From positions 21,863,009 to 21,927,008 of the forward strand of contig CM075938.1 in assembly GCA_038030265.1 (NCBI GenBank): a DNA stretch of 64,000 nucleotides, written 5' to 3'. The stretch is from Corythucha ciliata. Lineage: Eukaryota; Arthropoda; Insecta; Hemiptera; Tingidae. The translations under genes and the position numbers were made by a program. Below the pieces are notes generated by a model. That model made no database searches. It had not been told where the DNA came from and was given only the letters and a program-made list of their open reading frames with translations. Positions within the stretch are counted from its first letter, which is position 1; every line of letters starts with the position of its first letter. Below are positions 24,001-36,000 of the stretch, piece by piece.

Positions 24001-27000
24001 CCGCGGAACTGCCCCACGAATAGCACACTGAGGTTTTTACTTCTTTGTCTAAATTTTAGCCTTAAAAGTGCCCATCTAAACCACGAATTAGCGATTTTTT
24101 CTCAACTTTGGTTAGGACATAATGTTAAGAAACCATGTATTGGCTCATGTTCTCCATTTTATTCGCGAATGAGCGCCTTTTCACAATTATATTCGTGAAT
24201 TAGCGCTTATTCTCAGTTTCAGCGCCAAATATAAGTACTTTTTCTCAATTCCATCCACGAATGATCGCTTTTTTGTCATTTTCACCATCAATATGTGCAC
24301 TTTTCCCAAACTATCATCCCCAGTCCGCGCCTAAAATTAGGAGGGGAACATGCTAATTCTGGGCAAAAATGGTTAAAAATGGCAAACTTTCAACTAAAAT
24401 TGCGAAAAACCACCCATTCGCGGATAAAAAGAAAAAGGCACTAATTAGCAGCAGAATTGATATTTATCTATCTGATTTCGGGGATCAGATGTAGGAAAAA
24501 CGCTGATCCGCGGCTCTCAATTGACAAATTGCGGTAATTCATAGATAAAAGTGAATCTTTAGTACAGGAGGAAAAAAAGGAGAGCGATGCATGGTATGCG
24601 CGTCATTGTAGAGAAGGAGCATTCCCCCACGCGTATAAAGCGTTATTAATTCCCTCTTTTCACTCGCTCTCTCTCGCTTTCTCCGCTTTAACAGCGTCAC
24701 CCCGCTAACTTCAGATAGATTTCACCGCTATTGAGAAGCTGCGAGTAAAATCTTTTTATGTATTCCCGGAACTGCGCTTTGCCCGTTTCTTGGAGCGTTT
24801 TTTCCGTATTGTCGCATCGCGTGACTTCCCCCCCCCCTCTACCATCATCACTTTATCATCGAACTTTCTTTCCTTTCCCGGGTGTCCGCAATGTCCTGTT
24901 TTAGGTGGAATTAACAGATAGCCAACGCGGGGGCAGAACTTCGCGACTGTCTGCGGAGACGAAAGAATTGTTTTTTTTTTTCTTCTTTTGGCTTTAAATT
25001 GATTGACTAAAAAACATACGGAATGTCAATTTTTTTTTACAGTGAAAACAAATTCATTCGATTCTCGTTTAAAATCTTGGTTTATAATAGCCCCGACCAA
25101 AGGCCCCGACAAATGAAACACTCAGAATTTGAAATGCTTGTTTTCGCATTATTTTGTCTCGCTCGGGTGAGTGTCGCGGTGAACAGTAAACTGACAGAGG
25201 CGGTAGAAGATTTGATGTTTTCGCAAACGGTTATAGTGACGGACGAAAAGAGTTCCAAGAGTGTTTGCGCCGGCTATGTCGTCACAGTGAACTTTGTCGT
25301 GACAACGTGTAGCTGCATCGCTGATTACGTGGCCGAAACGCAGAAGATGGAGATTCGCAGTTCGGCCAAGATGAGGAAATGGGTTTGGGCAACAGAGTTT
25401 GAAGGCAAGGATAAGACGTCTCAGTCTCGTTTGGGAACCGGTTTTGTTATTCATCCGCACTGTTCACGCTCGGACGGATTTGTGGCGTATGAAAACGACC
25501 TCGGAGCTATTAGACTTGAGAAACCCTTCTCATTGAATTTAAAGAAGTTGAATACTATCACTTGGTACAATTTTAAGGACGATTTTGAAGCACAACAGTA
25601 TTGGCTTCAATTGGAGCAAGCAAAAACAGAGCTATTTATCGTTAAATTTAACACAGACGCCAGCAAGTATTACTTTAATTTTATCATTTCTACATCTGCT
25701 GTACAAATAGCCAGGGGGCTCAACTGTCGTCTCGATTTGTGTCCATACATCAGTCAAAAACCAGTAAGGGGATACCTGTCACAATCCGAGAGGGCTAAAT
25801 GTGACGATCCTTGGCTCGAAGGTGATGAGTTGTTGTGCGGTTTTAAGACAAATTCCAGAGATGTTCGAACGGCGGACTGTGCCGCCTATCCGGGGAGCCC
25901 AGTGTTCAATAAGACCGGCTCGTTGGTGGGAATGTTACAGAACAATGAACTTTGCGATACTCCGTACTTCATAATGGGAGTGGACCGCTTGAAAGAGGTT
26001 TTCCAGAAGATATACTATTTGGACGAGAAATGTTCTTCGTATTCGGGTCCTCGTGGGCGGAATCGGAAGAAGACCGTAAGTGACGGCAGTGTGATGAACT
26101 TGGGCAGTAACTTGCTTCTTTCCTTTGCTTTTCTGAAAAATATGTTTTGAAGGAATATTCATTTCTTTAAGTTCAGAATAAACTTTAACAGCAGGCATAC
26201 TTTTTATTTGCAATCCACTGATTACTGAGTTCCCAGCACTAGTGGATAACGCACCAAATGCAAAAAGTGATGCCATTTTCAGAAACTAAGGATCATTTCT
26301 GAATTTTGAGAATGCACAAAAACTGTGTTTTTTTGGGAACATAGGCCATTGCCTAAAATATTCGTGAAGGGTGCAGGGAGATCGGCAGTAAGTGGGAACA
26401 GGAATATCTTACCGTGGAGAAGAAATTGTAGCCAAGCGATGTTGAATTTGACCCCCCCCCCCCCGCGGATTTTGGAAACCCCCGTCTTATTCCCGAGTTT
26501 GATCAAAAGGTCTTGAATGTTTGGTATTGGTTACTCATCATTCATCAACGACTAACTGGGAATTTAATGTAAGCCTAAAGTCTCCGCGGATTCGGATAGG
26601 CCCATCTTTCTTGGTAACTGGAACAATTGGAGTGGCGTTGACCTTCACTTTCAAGACCTTCAAATCATTGGCGTCTATCCCCCCCCCCACCCTGAAAGCT
26701 GGAGGTACTCGCCCCTGAAAAGAGCTTACCCCCCCCCCCCCAATCAGAATTGATGATATCCACACAGCATCACAAACACAGAGGATCTAAATAGAGTTAA
26801 TACTTGTACGGTGCGAGTTAGTACTTGTACGAATGCGACGGGGAAAAACATTGTTGGGGCGAATTCATAGACTCTTCTTGAACTCACACCGAATACCACT
26901 TGCATAATGTGAAATTCAGCCCCGGAGCCATTCGTTTCCAATCGTATTTTTTATTGTGATCAAAACTGTTTTGAAAGGTTCCTTGACTCAAGGAAACTTC

Positions 27001-30000
27001 AAGGAATATTCATAAATATGGACTTAGGGCCCGTATTTATGAATGTTCCTTGAATCTTTGTTGAGTCAAGGAACCGTTGAGAACCGTTTTGATCACAATA
27101 AAAACACCAAATGCATGCATAAATTTGTACCCGTAGGAGCCCACATTGTCAGTCTTTGATCGTTGAGGTGCGACAAAAATGAACTAGATTCGGCTGCTCG
27201 CCATCTTCAACGTATGGGAGTACAACTGGTGTTGTACTTGTATTGTTTCAGTTGTACTTCCATGCACTAAAGATGGCGAGCAGCCGAAACCGACCCGTTT
27301 TTGACGCACCTCAACGAGGGAAGACTGACAATGTAAGTTCCTACGGCTACAACTTTATGCATGCATTACCTACCCTCGTAGTTTAAGCGATCTTACTAAA
27401 AATATCATTAAAAACAAATTTTTCTATGAATTTCAAGGGTTCCTTAATGTCAAGGAACGTTCATAAAATATGGCGGGCATTAGTTCCCCTTTCGTTTTTT
27501 TCAGCTCTCTTCAGATTTATTATTATTATTGTTATTATTGGCACAAAAACTGTAGAGGTGTAGCCGCTTGTCGCTTATCATTGTTATTATTTTTAACCTA
27601 TAGCCGCGGTGCTCTGTTTCAGATCTGCCCTCCCCTTTCTGTAACTCTTAACGCGTGCATTAGCCGTTAGCCATATTTCTCAGCGGATTATTTTCAATTA
27701 TTCACCTTAATTGTTTATTTCGCTAACGCTTGCGTTAAGGCCCTCTTCACACTTGAGATTCCGGTATCCGATTCCCGTATCGAGGATACTGAACAACAGA
27801 CAAGGCGCTCCTTCACACTTGGATTCCGGAATCGCATACTTTTAGTATCCGATACCGGAATCTTGAATGCGAATGAGCGCGTTTGCCGTATTGTATTTTT
27901 AGTATCCTCCATTCGGGAATCGGATACCGGAATCTTAAGTGTGAAGGCGCCCTGAGAATTACAGAATAGTGAAGCTGAGGGACTATTCTGTAACTTTTCC
28001 GCATCGGATTTTCTATATCGAAAAGTCAACTGATTTAATTGATTTTTTAAAAAATGAATGAAATCGCATGACTTTCCGATATGAAATTTGATACGGGAAA
28101 AAGTTACAGAATCACCTCCTTGACTCGATCAAGATACAATTTTATTTATTTTGTTTTATTACTTTTCTTTGACTCATTTTCATGAAGAACTACATTCAGT
28201 GCTGGCCTTATAAGGGGGGGGGGGACCGCCCGGGGGCGCGTCAAGCAAAACGAAGGGGCCGAGGGGGGAAAGGGCGGACGACAGAATATTAGAATAGTTT
28301 TTGTCACAGCGAGTGAGGAAAGCGCCACTTACCCGCGAGTTTCGCACTAATGCTGTCCTAGCAGTAACGGAAATGTATTTTCGTTTCACTCTGTGACGTG
28401 ATGTTCGGAAATACCCGCTAAGATTGTTTGCTAAGAAGTATTTCTTTCGACAAGAGAATGAGATTGCCTTTGTACAAATAACCACTTTATTCAGAGGTAG
28501 GGTTACCATACGTCCGGGATTCGCCCGGACAGTTCGGGATTGGTAACCCCGTCCGGGGCAGCGTCCGGGATCGTCATTTGTCCGGGTTTCTCAACCGGGT
28601 TGACTCAAACCAAGCTGGGCGAGAGCGAAAACGATATCAAGGGTTAGAGGAGAGGGAAGATGGGCGAGCGGCAATCCCCTCCACAGCCACTGACAAACTA
28701 CACGCAAAAACTTGTCCTGAATTTCAACCGAAAATAAATGGCTAGAGATTTTCGAATCCTTTCTAAATCTAATGTTGCTAGCCCTAACATCTGTAAAGTC
28801 GTGGAATTCGGCTTGTGCTTGCCAGGGACATCGGCTTCTGCGGAAAGGATTTTCTCAATGACGGGATCAATCTGGGGCGCCGAACGAGAAAGCTTATCTG
28901 TTTCCGTCGTGGAGGATCTATTGAACGTTAAGGCCAATTCACCCCTTCCGTGCCCTGATTTCTTCGAGGGGATCAAAACATACAAGCTCTTCCTTTCACA
29001 CCACTTGATCAAAAATCAAGTAGTGTCGTCTGAAAAATATGCTCACTCCGCTCCCAACCCAAGCTGCGCCTCAGGAGAATTTTAAAATATTGAAAATTGG
29101 TCTACCCCCCCCCCTTACCATGACCCAAAACAGTCTACCGTCCGGGATTGACACCAAAAATTTATGGTAACCCTATTCAGAGGTCAAGCGAAATGCACTA
29201 ATTCGCCCCTCCCGGAAGCAACTTTACGCCTGAAATAGAAAAAATACGCTGATCTCCAGTTTTTGTATGTCCTATGGCGGCTAAAATTGAGTAGGTGCAC
29301 TAATGTGCTGTACTTCGGGTAAGTGGATGTGGCTAAAAGTTCGGAAAGTGCAAATATTAGAAGAATTCGAGGTTTCTCGATGCAACCTCCGGGAGCTAAT
29401 TTGGGGATGGAATTGAGAAAAATGGTTAATTCACGTCTGAAACTGAGAATAATCGCTAATTCTCGTGATTCAGAGAATTTTCTCAATTTCAGCCGTGAAT
29501 CAGCCATTTTTCTGTGCTTACACAAGTAAAGAAAAAATGCTAAATAACGGCTAAAATTAAGAAAAATACTTGGCTAATTGGGGGGGGGGGGTTAAAATTA
29601 TTAACAAGTGCTAATTCACGAATAAAATCGTCAAGTCGCAGCTAAAATGGAGAAAAATAGCTAATTACGGCTAAAGTGAAAAACATTATTATAGTTGAAC
29701 CAAACTCTGATGGATTTTTTTCACAAAATTTCAAGATGTAAAATGAACCTAACCATCTGTAAAACAAATGAGGAAGTAACACATTTTCCAAAATCATGCC
29801 ATCTTGATAGCTTGGTTACCAAAACTCATGATAACACGTTCCGTTCAAATAAAATCAGGCCCTACATTTTTTTATTAATTTTTAAAACTATTGGGTTGCG
29901 GGACCCATTTGAAATAGGCTAGATAGACAGATGACGCAATAACAGCCTTCGCATAACCTTCACAATGGCTTCCCACAAATCAAACAATAGGATTTTAGAG

Positions 30001-33000
30001 AAAGGGATGGACAAGAAGGGGCAACACATGATAACAGCTTTGATGCGGAGGGTTGTGAGGGGTCACGACCCCCTTAGTTACGTCACGAGTCACAGACCGG
30101 CCGTTTAAGGTAACAAAAAAAATTGGCAAGTTTTATTATTTCGCTATAAATCGAAATCAATCATTTACACACTAATATTCAATTCCTGGTCATAATTAGT
30201 CATTTTCTTTAGAAAAAAAATGTCTCCAGCGATTTTTAATTTTTATGTTACTTCCTCATTGGTTTCATTGATTTTTAGGTTTCATTAGAATGTGGTTCAA
30301 CTATAATTTGCCGCTAAAATCGGGAAAAATTTCTAATTAACCGATCAAAGTGAGAAGAAGCACTGACGTGTGGACAATACGATGATCCGCGGTTAAAGTT
30401 TAGGAAACGCCAATTCGAGCCTCTGAATATAACTCCGTGGCTGCAGAAAGCTAACAAAATCGCTAATCCTTGACAAAATGGTGAAAAAGCGGTAATTCGC
30501 GGTGGAAATTGGGGAAAAACTCTCATTCACAAAAATAAATTGAGAAGATTGGCAAATTCACAGAAATAAATTGAGAGAATGGCAAGTCGCGCTTTCGCGG
30601 AGGCAATAACTTAATCGTGGCTAAAACTAGGAAAAAGCTCTAATTCACGGGTAAAATTGGGGAAAATCTCTCATTAGCAGCTAAAATAAGGAAAAACACA
30701 AATTCACGGCAAAAATATAGAGAAATATCTAATTCGCGTATAAAATGGAGACAAACCGCTAATTCACTGATAAAATTAAGAAGAAGCGTTGAAGTGTGGA
30801 AAAAAACGTAATTCGCGGTTAAAATGGAGACAAAGCCAAATCGCGGCTCCTGAAGGCTACTTCATGGGGGTACTGATGAAAGATTCGTCTGGCGGCGCGA
30901 AATGCCTAAAGCCGGCCCTGACTATATTAAATGTACATATTATGCCAAAGCCCTCGCGGGGGGGGGGAATCCCCCCCTGGATGTTAACAAAAATCATCTT
31001 TTCCCCCCCTGGCTGCGTCCATTGGAGGCAAGTCGCCTCAAACCCCCCCCCACCCCTTATAGACGCCACTGGTTCAAATTAGAGTTTAATTTTTGGAATC
31101 AAATAGTAAGGTCTAGATTTTTAAAAATCGGTGGCCAGTTAGGTTTTACGAAAATCCTACCCAGTATATCATTAATTTTACCTACACCATCCTGAAAAAC
31201 AACGGAATAAAGTTTATTCAAATTATTATTACGGTCGTACACAACTTCGTTGACAGTTTGGCTATGTTTCTAGCAATATCTGCCAATCGACATTTAAAAC
31301 TTTTAACCTCGATAAGCCAATAGTGCTTGAATGTTCACCCTCGACGACATAAATTTTAAGAGTTTTAACTTCACCTTGGTATTCGACGTCTAAATTACTG
31401 AAACCAACGAGGCACACCGGTTCACCCGTGCATGTTCTGAGCTTGAATTTAGTCTTCTTCAATTTAATCTTCAATCAAACATCTTCTATCAAACACTTAT
31501 ACGCATCCACTCTGCATATTATGAACCCTCCAATCATACACCGTTTCATTTTGAAAAACAAAAGAGGCGCTACCTTGCTCGAATTCTTTACTCTATCAAT
31601 TAATAATTAAAACGTGAAGGTACCCTATGAAGAAGGCAAAAAGGTTTATCGTAAAAAAGGTTGCGATGGAAATGGTGTGTGATGGTTGGGGGGGGGGGGA
31701 GCTGATGAAAGCCAAGAAAAGTTTTCTTCCCCCTCTCGCCCACACATTTTCATCACTGTGATCCCGAGTTTTCTTAGTTTATGTCTCGGTGGGAATACTA
31801 GAACGAGATAAAAAGATCTAATTTATTTATTTTTTTTTGTTTGAAAAAAAAAAGACGAGAACCACAAAAAGGGTCTTTTTTAATAAGTTTTTCTCTCAAA
31901 ATTTAGTGAACTGAAAGATATTTAGCCAAAAATACCAACAAACTTTTTGAACATCCCCATCTCCACCCCTGTCCTTTACACGGTATTAAACAGTTTCATT
32001 TTAGGTAAGATAAGATAGACGCAACCAAATCATAATGATCAAGAGGGTAGAGATACTCTTGAAAATAATTTGAATCGTAATTTCATAGTTTCAACTTACA
32101 ACATAATTGTGTTTGGATTTAAACCATCTTTTCAAGCTTAATAACTGGTTTCGCCCCAAAGCGGGGAGTTTTATAATGAAATTTCCCGGCACCCCTCCCC
32201 CTCATGCCAAAACTCATAACAACAGAAATTGTAATTTTCACATTTATAGCTCTGTCTCACTCACGCCATACGTCTCTTCCTATTACTGTGTGTTTCTTTT
32301 TTTTATGTATTTATTTTTTCCAGGAAACACCAAAGGATACCTGCTATTTTTCATCGGACCCGTCAGTTTTTTACTGGCGAGTAACGTGGTTTTTTTCGCG
32401 CTGACCGCGCGTCATTGTTCAAAAGTCAAAAACGAGCTTCACCGCATCAATCACAGCGCTCTGGCTAAAAAGACATTCCGCGCGGATAAAAGGAAGTATG
32501 GGATTTTTTTTGGTGTGTGTTTGTTTATCATTCGGTTGTAGTGTAAGGTATTTTGTTGAAAATTGGTGGGATGTTGTGACCTTGGAGGGGAAGGGGAGGG
32601 GCATGGTTGTTGTCTAACCTTTCACGTACTTTTGTAGAATTGACGGGACTCCGAAATAAAAAATGAGATGGTTATAGGGCCGTATTCATAAACCAACCTT
32701 AACCTTTACATCTCCTTTAAGCGCTTCAAAACAGATGACATATTTTCATAAACCATCACATTTTTCAACTCCTTTAGTTAAGGCTTTGTAAAGGAGGGTT
32801 TCTGAATACGGCCCATAGTACGCCGGTGGTAAGTAACTGTACAACAAGAGTAGGCAATACGCCATCTTTCGTCAATCAGTATCATTGATGGATAAAAGGA
32901 GGGAGAAAATAGAGACCTCGCCTCTTCCATTCTTTAAAATGTATACTATTTATCGGAACCTCGATCCTCTTGTTTCTGGAAATATCACATAATTTCACAA

Positions 33001-36000
33001 AATGAACGTCGCTTAGTGAGTTTCCAGGGAAAGCATCGTCCTTACAGCCATTTTTAGGGCGCAAATAGTCAGTGTGCCCAATTTTGGAACGCGAGTAGCG
33101 CTGTCACAGCATTTTATATAGAGCGATGAGAGTAGTTAGTGCATACACACAGAGATGAGAGAAGAACTAGTTACTACAGTAACCAATCCAAACCAAGAGA
33201 GAGGGGGGAGGGTCGATCAGTTGATAACGTGGAGCGCAGTTGGTTCCCGATCGACGCGGGAACGAATGGTCATGATCCGTTTATCATTTCATAGGGCGCG
33301 AAACAGTAGACTAATCCATTATGAGAGCGAATAGCAAGATTGACCATTTTATTGGTGCTGACAGTTAGTTTATCCAGTTTATACTACTCCTAGAAGGGCT
33401 TGGATAATGGGGTGTAGTCGGAGGGGTGGGGGGGGGGGGGAAAACCATTTTAGAAAACGTGAATTACCTGAACTACCTGCCATTTTCATGGCATTTTGGA
33501 TAATTTTTGGCGAATCGTCAATTAAGTCATTTTCAAGGAGCGAATGGCATCTAATGTTTTAACATAGATTGTCAGGTTTGCCAATTTTATAGGGCGTGAA
33601 TAGCGGGTTTGGCCATTTTTAGGACACGCCTCGTGAGTTTAGACATTTTCAAGGAGCATCATGGTAAGTTTGACAATTTTCGGAGCACGAGTGGTTCGTC
33701 TCGCCATTTTTCAGGGCACGAATTTGGCCATTTTCACAGCCAATAGAGTCAGATTTGCATAATTTTTAGGGCCCTCATTGCTAGTTTAGGCACTATCAAG
33801 GTGCGAACCATCAGTTTAGCAATTTTTGCATCGCGAATGGTCGATTCCCATTTTCAGCGCACGAATATCTTCTACCTATGGCCTTGCGGGGGTCGGGTGG
33901 GGTTGTAGGGCGCGAATGACCATTTTTCAGAACATGAATATTGACGTCTGTAATTTTCATGGCGTTTTGGCTAATCATCAATTAAGTCATTTTTAAGAAG
34001 AGAATGAGCATTTTGGCCATTTTTGGGGCCAATTGAGTTAGATTTGCCAATTTTAGGGCGTGAATAGCGCGTTTGGCTATTTTTAGGTCACGACCCGTGA
34101 GTTATTTAGACAATTTGAGGGAGTACATGTCAGTTTGACAATTTTTTGAGCGCGAATGGTTCGTCTCGTCATTCTCAGGGCACGAATTTTGGCTATTTTC
34201 ACAGCCAGTGGAGTCACATTTGCATAATTTTAGGGTCCATTTTTGCATCCCGAATGGTCGATTCTCGTTTTGCAGCGCACGAATATAATCAGTTAAGCAA
34301 TTTTTTTGGTGAATTCGACTTAAAATCCAAAAGATGGCCCCTTCCATCCAGTGGCGTCCCCAGAGGGGTGCGATAGGTGGATCGCCTCCTCCGAGAGGCC
34401 GTTTTTGCGAAATCCCAGCAATACAAAGGCATTTATTGCAACACCCGTCCTCCGTCGGTCCTTATTAGGCTGCGGACTGCCGAAATCGCCCCCTCTGGAA
34501 GGATTTCTGGGTACGCCCCTGCTTCCATCATAGTACCATCATTACAGATTACAGAGAAGGCAGAGGCGCTAAAGATGGCACAACCCTTACCCTACCTGTG
34601 CCTAAAGAAGAAGCGTTCCAGGTGGGAACCCTTGATGACTTTCCGGGATGTGCCCCGCGAGCTTCTTAATTATTTATACCGGAGCCAGTCTTGAAGGCCT
34701 ATCTGATCCCCTACCATGCCTAGGGCCGGGTATAAATAGTGGGTGGTGAGAAAGCAGTTCCGAAATTAACAGCCTGGACGTCATGAAAATTCCTGCAGAA
34801 GTACGGTAAATAATGAAGGAAGCAGGGGACACCCCAGTGGGAAAATGGTCCTTAGATAAGTGACTGACGTCAAGATGAAATACCCCCCCCCCACCCACCA
34901 ACACCATCAGTCACTAAACTCCTTATCCATCTTTTCCTACAAGACTTCTTAAGCTTTCATTAATACAAATTGAAGACAAGGAAGTCGCTGGGGGGGGGGG
35001 AGGACTTGGCAACTACCTAAGAGTATTAAGTACAAAAACGATTTTTGCTTGAAATCGCTTTAAATAAGATCCGACCCCTCTCTCAACTCTTCCCATCACT
35101 TTCTTCCGTAAATTCATTTGAAACGATTAATCATGAGAATTGAAGTTCCGGCAAAAGAAAGAAAGTGCAAATAAAACGAGCAAACGAGGAGGTTGGCTCG
35201 CATCAATCAGTTCCTTTTCTTTTCTATAGGCTCCTGAGGTAGGTGGTGGAGGTGGTGAAGCGGGGCGCATTGTTGACGTATTTGAGCATAAAATTATCAA
35301 TTTTATTTATAACGTCTTTAAACAGGTTTCCCATCTCGCCTTAGTTCATTTTACCAATCGTGCGATAATTAAACTCGTTAGCCTAATTAACTGTCTTTTA
35401 TACTCGATTCATTCGGGTTGGTAGAAGAAGAGAGCCATGAAGAGAAATGCGACCCCTCTCCTGAATTTTAATACGTTCCGTGCGTCGGAAGTTGATGGCA
35501 TTGGGTGGGTGGTGGGGGTATTTCTTAATTGCTTTCAAAATTTCTTAAGAAATTGATGAGATGTTGAGCTCACTCGCCTTCACCACCTCTCTCCACCAGA
35601 AATGGCAGCTTATTAGAGAGCGAGAATGCGACAGAGTGAGGGAGACAAAAAAGGAACCCCACCCCCTCATCACCCACCGTACTACCGATGATCCTTCTTA
35701 ATAGGTACTGAAGTAACGAGATTCTGATAAATCGACCATTAAACCGTTCACTTCCCCCCCATAACAACTCACACCCCTTCAACCTTTCTAACAACAATTA
35801 CTCATGGCGCTCACTTTTTCATCTCATTGAAAATTAAGAGAGGAGGACAGAGTGAGAGAAAAAATTGGAAGTGAATAAATAAGAGGGTTTTAAAAGGACA
35901 TTAAATGGCCCCCGAGTTGAATGAAGAAGGTGAGATTTTTTTTGGGGGGGGAGGCAGTAGGACGGGGTATCAGGTGAGTGGCTATGTCTTAGGGTGGGGG

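Noticed and set aside
22730..24550. Regularly spaced ~30-bp repeats as a CRISPR array
   Set aside because: Units are diverged and contiguous without unique spacers, in a eukaryotic intron; a degenerate tandem repeat explains them.
25023..25112. Extra 30 N-terminal residues on SPH copy 3
   Set aside because: The in-frame ATG at 25023 lies in the duplicated 5' flank; the signal peptide and start shared with the other copies begin at 25113.
27715..28029. 104-codon minus-strand frame
   Set aside because: It is read through the inverted-repeat element 27739-27953 and its peptide repeats reflect the TIRs.
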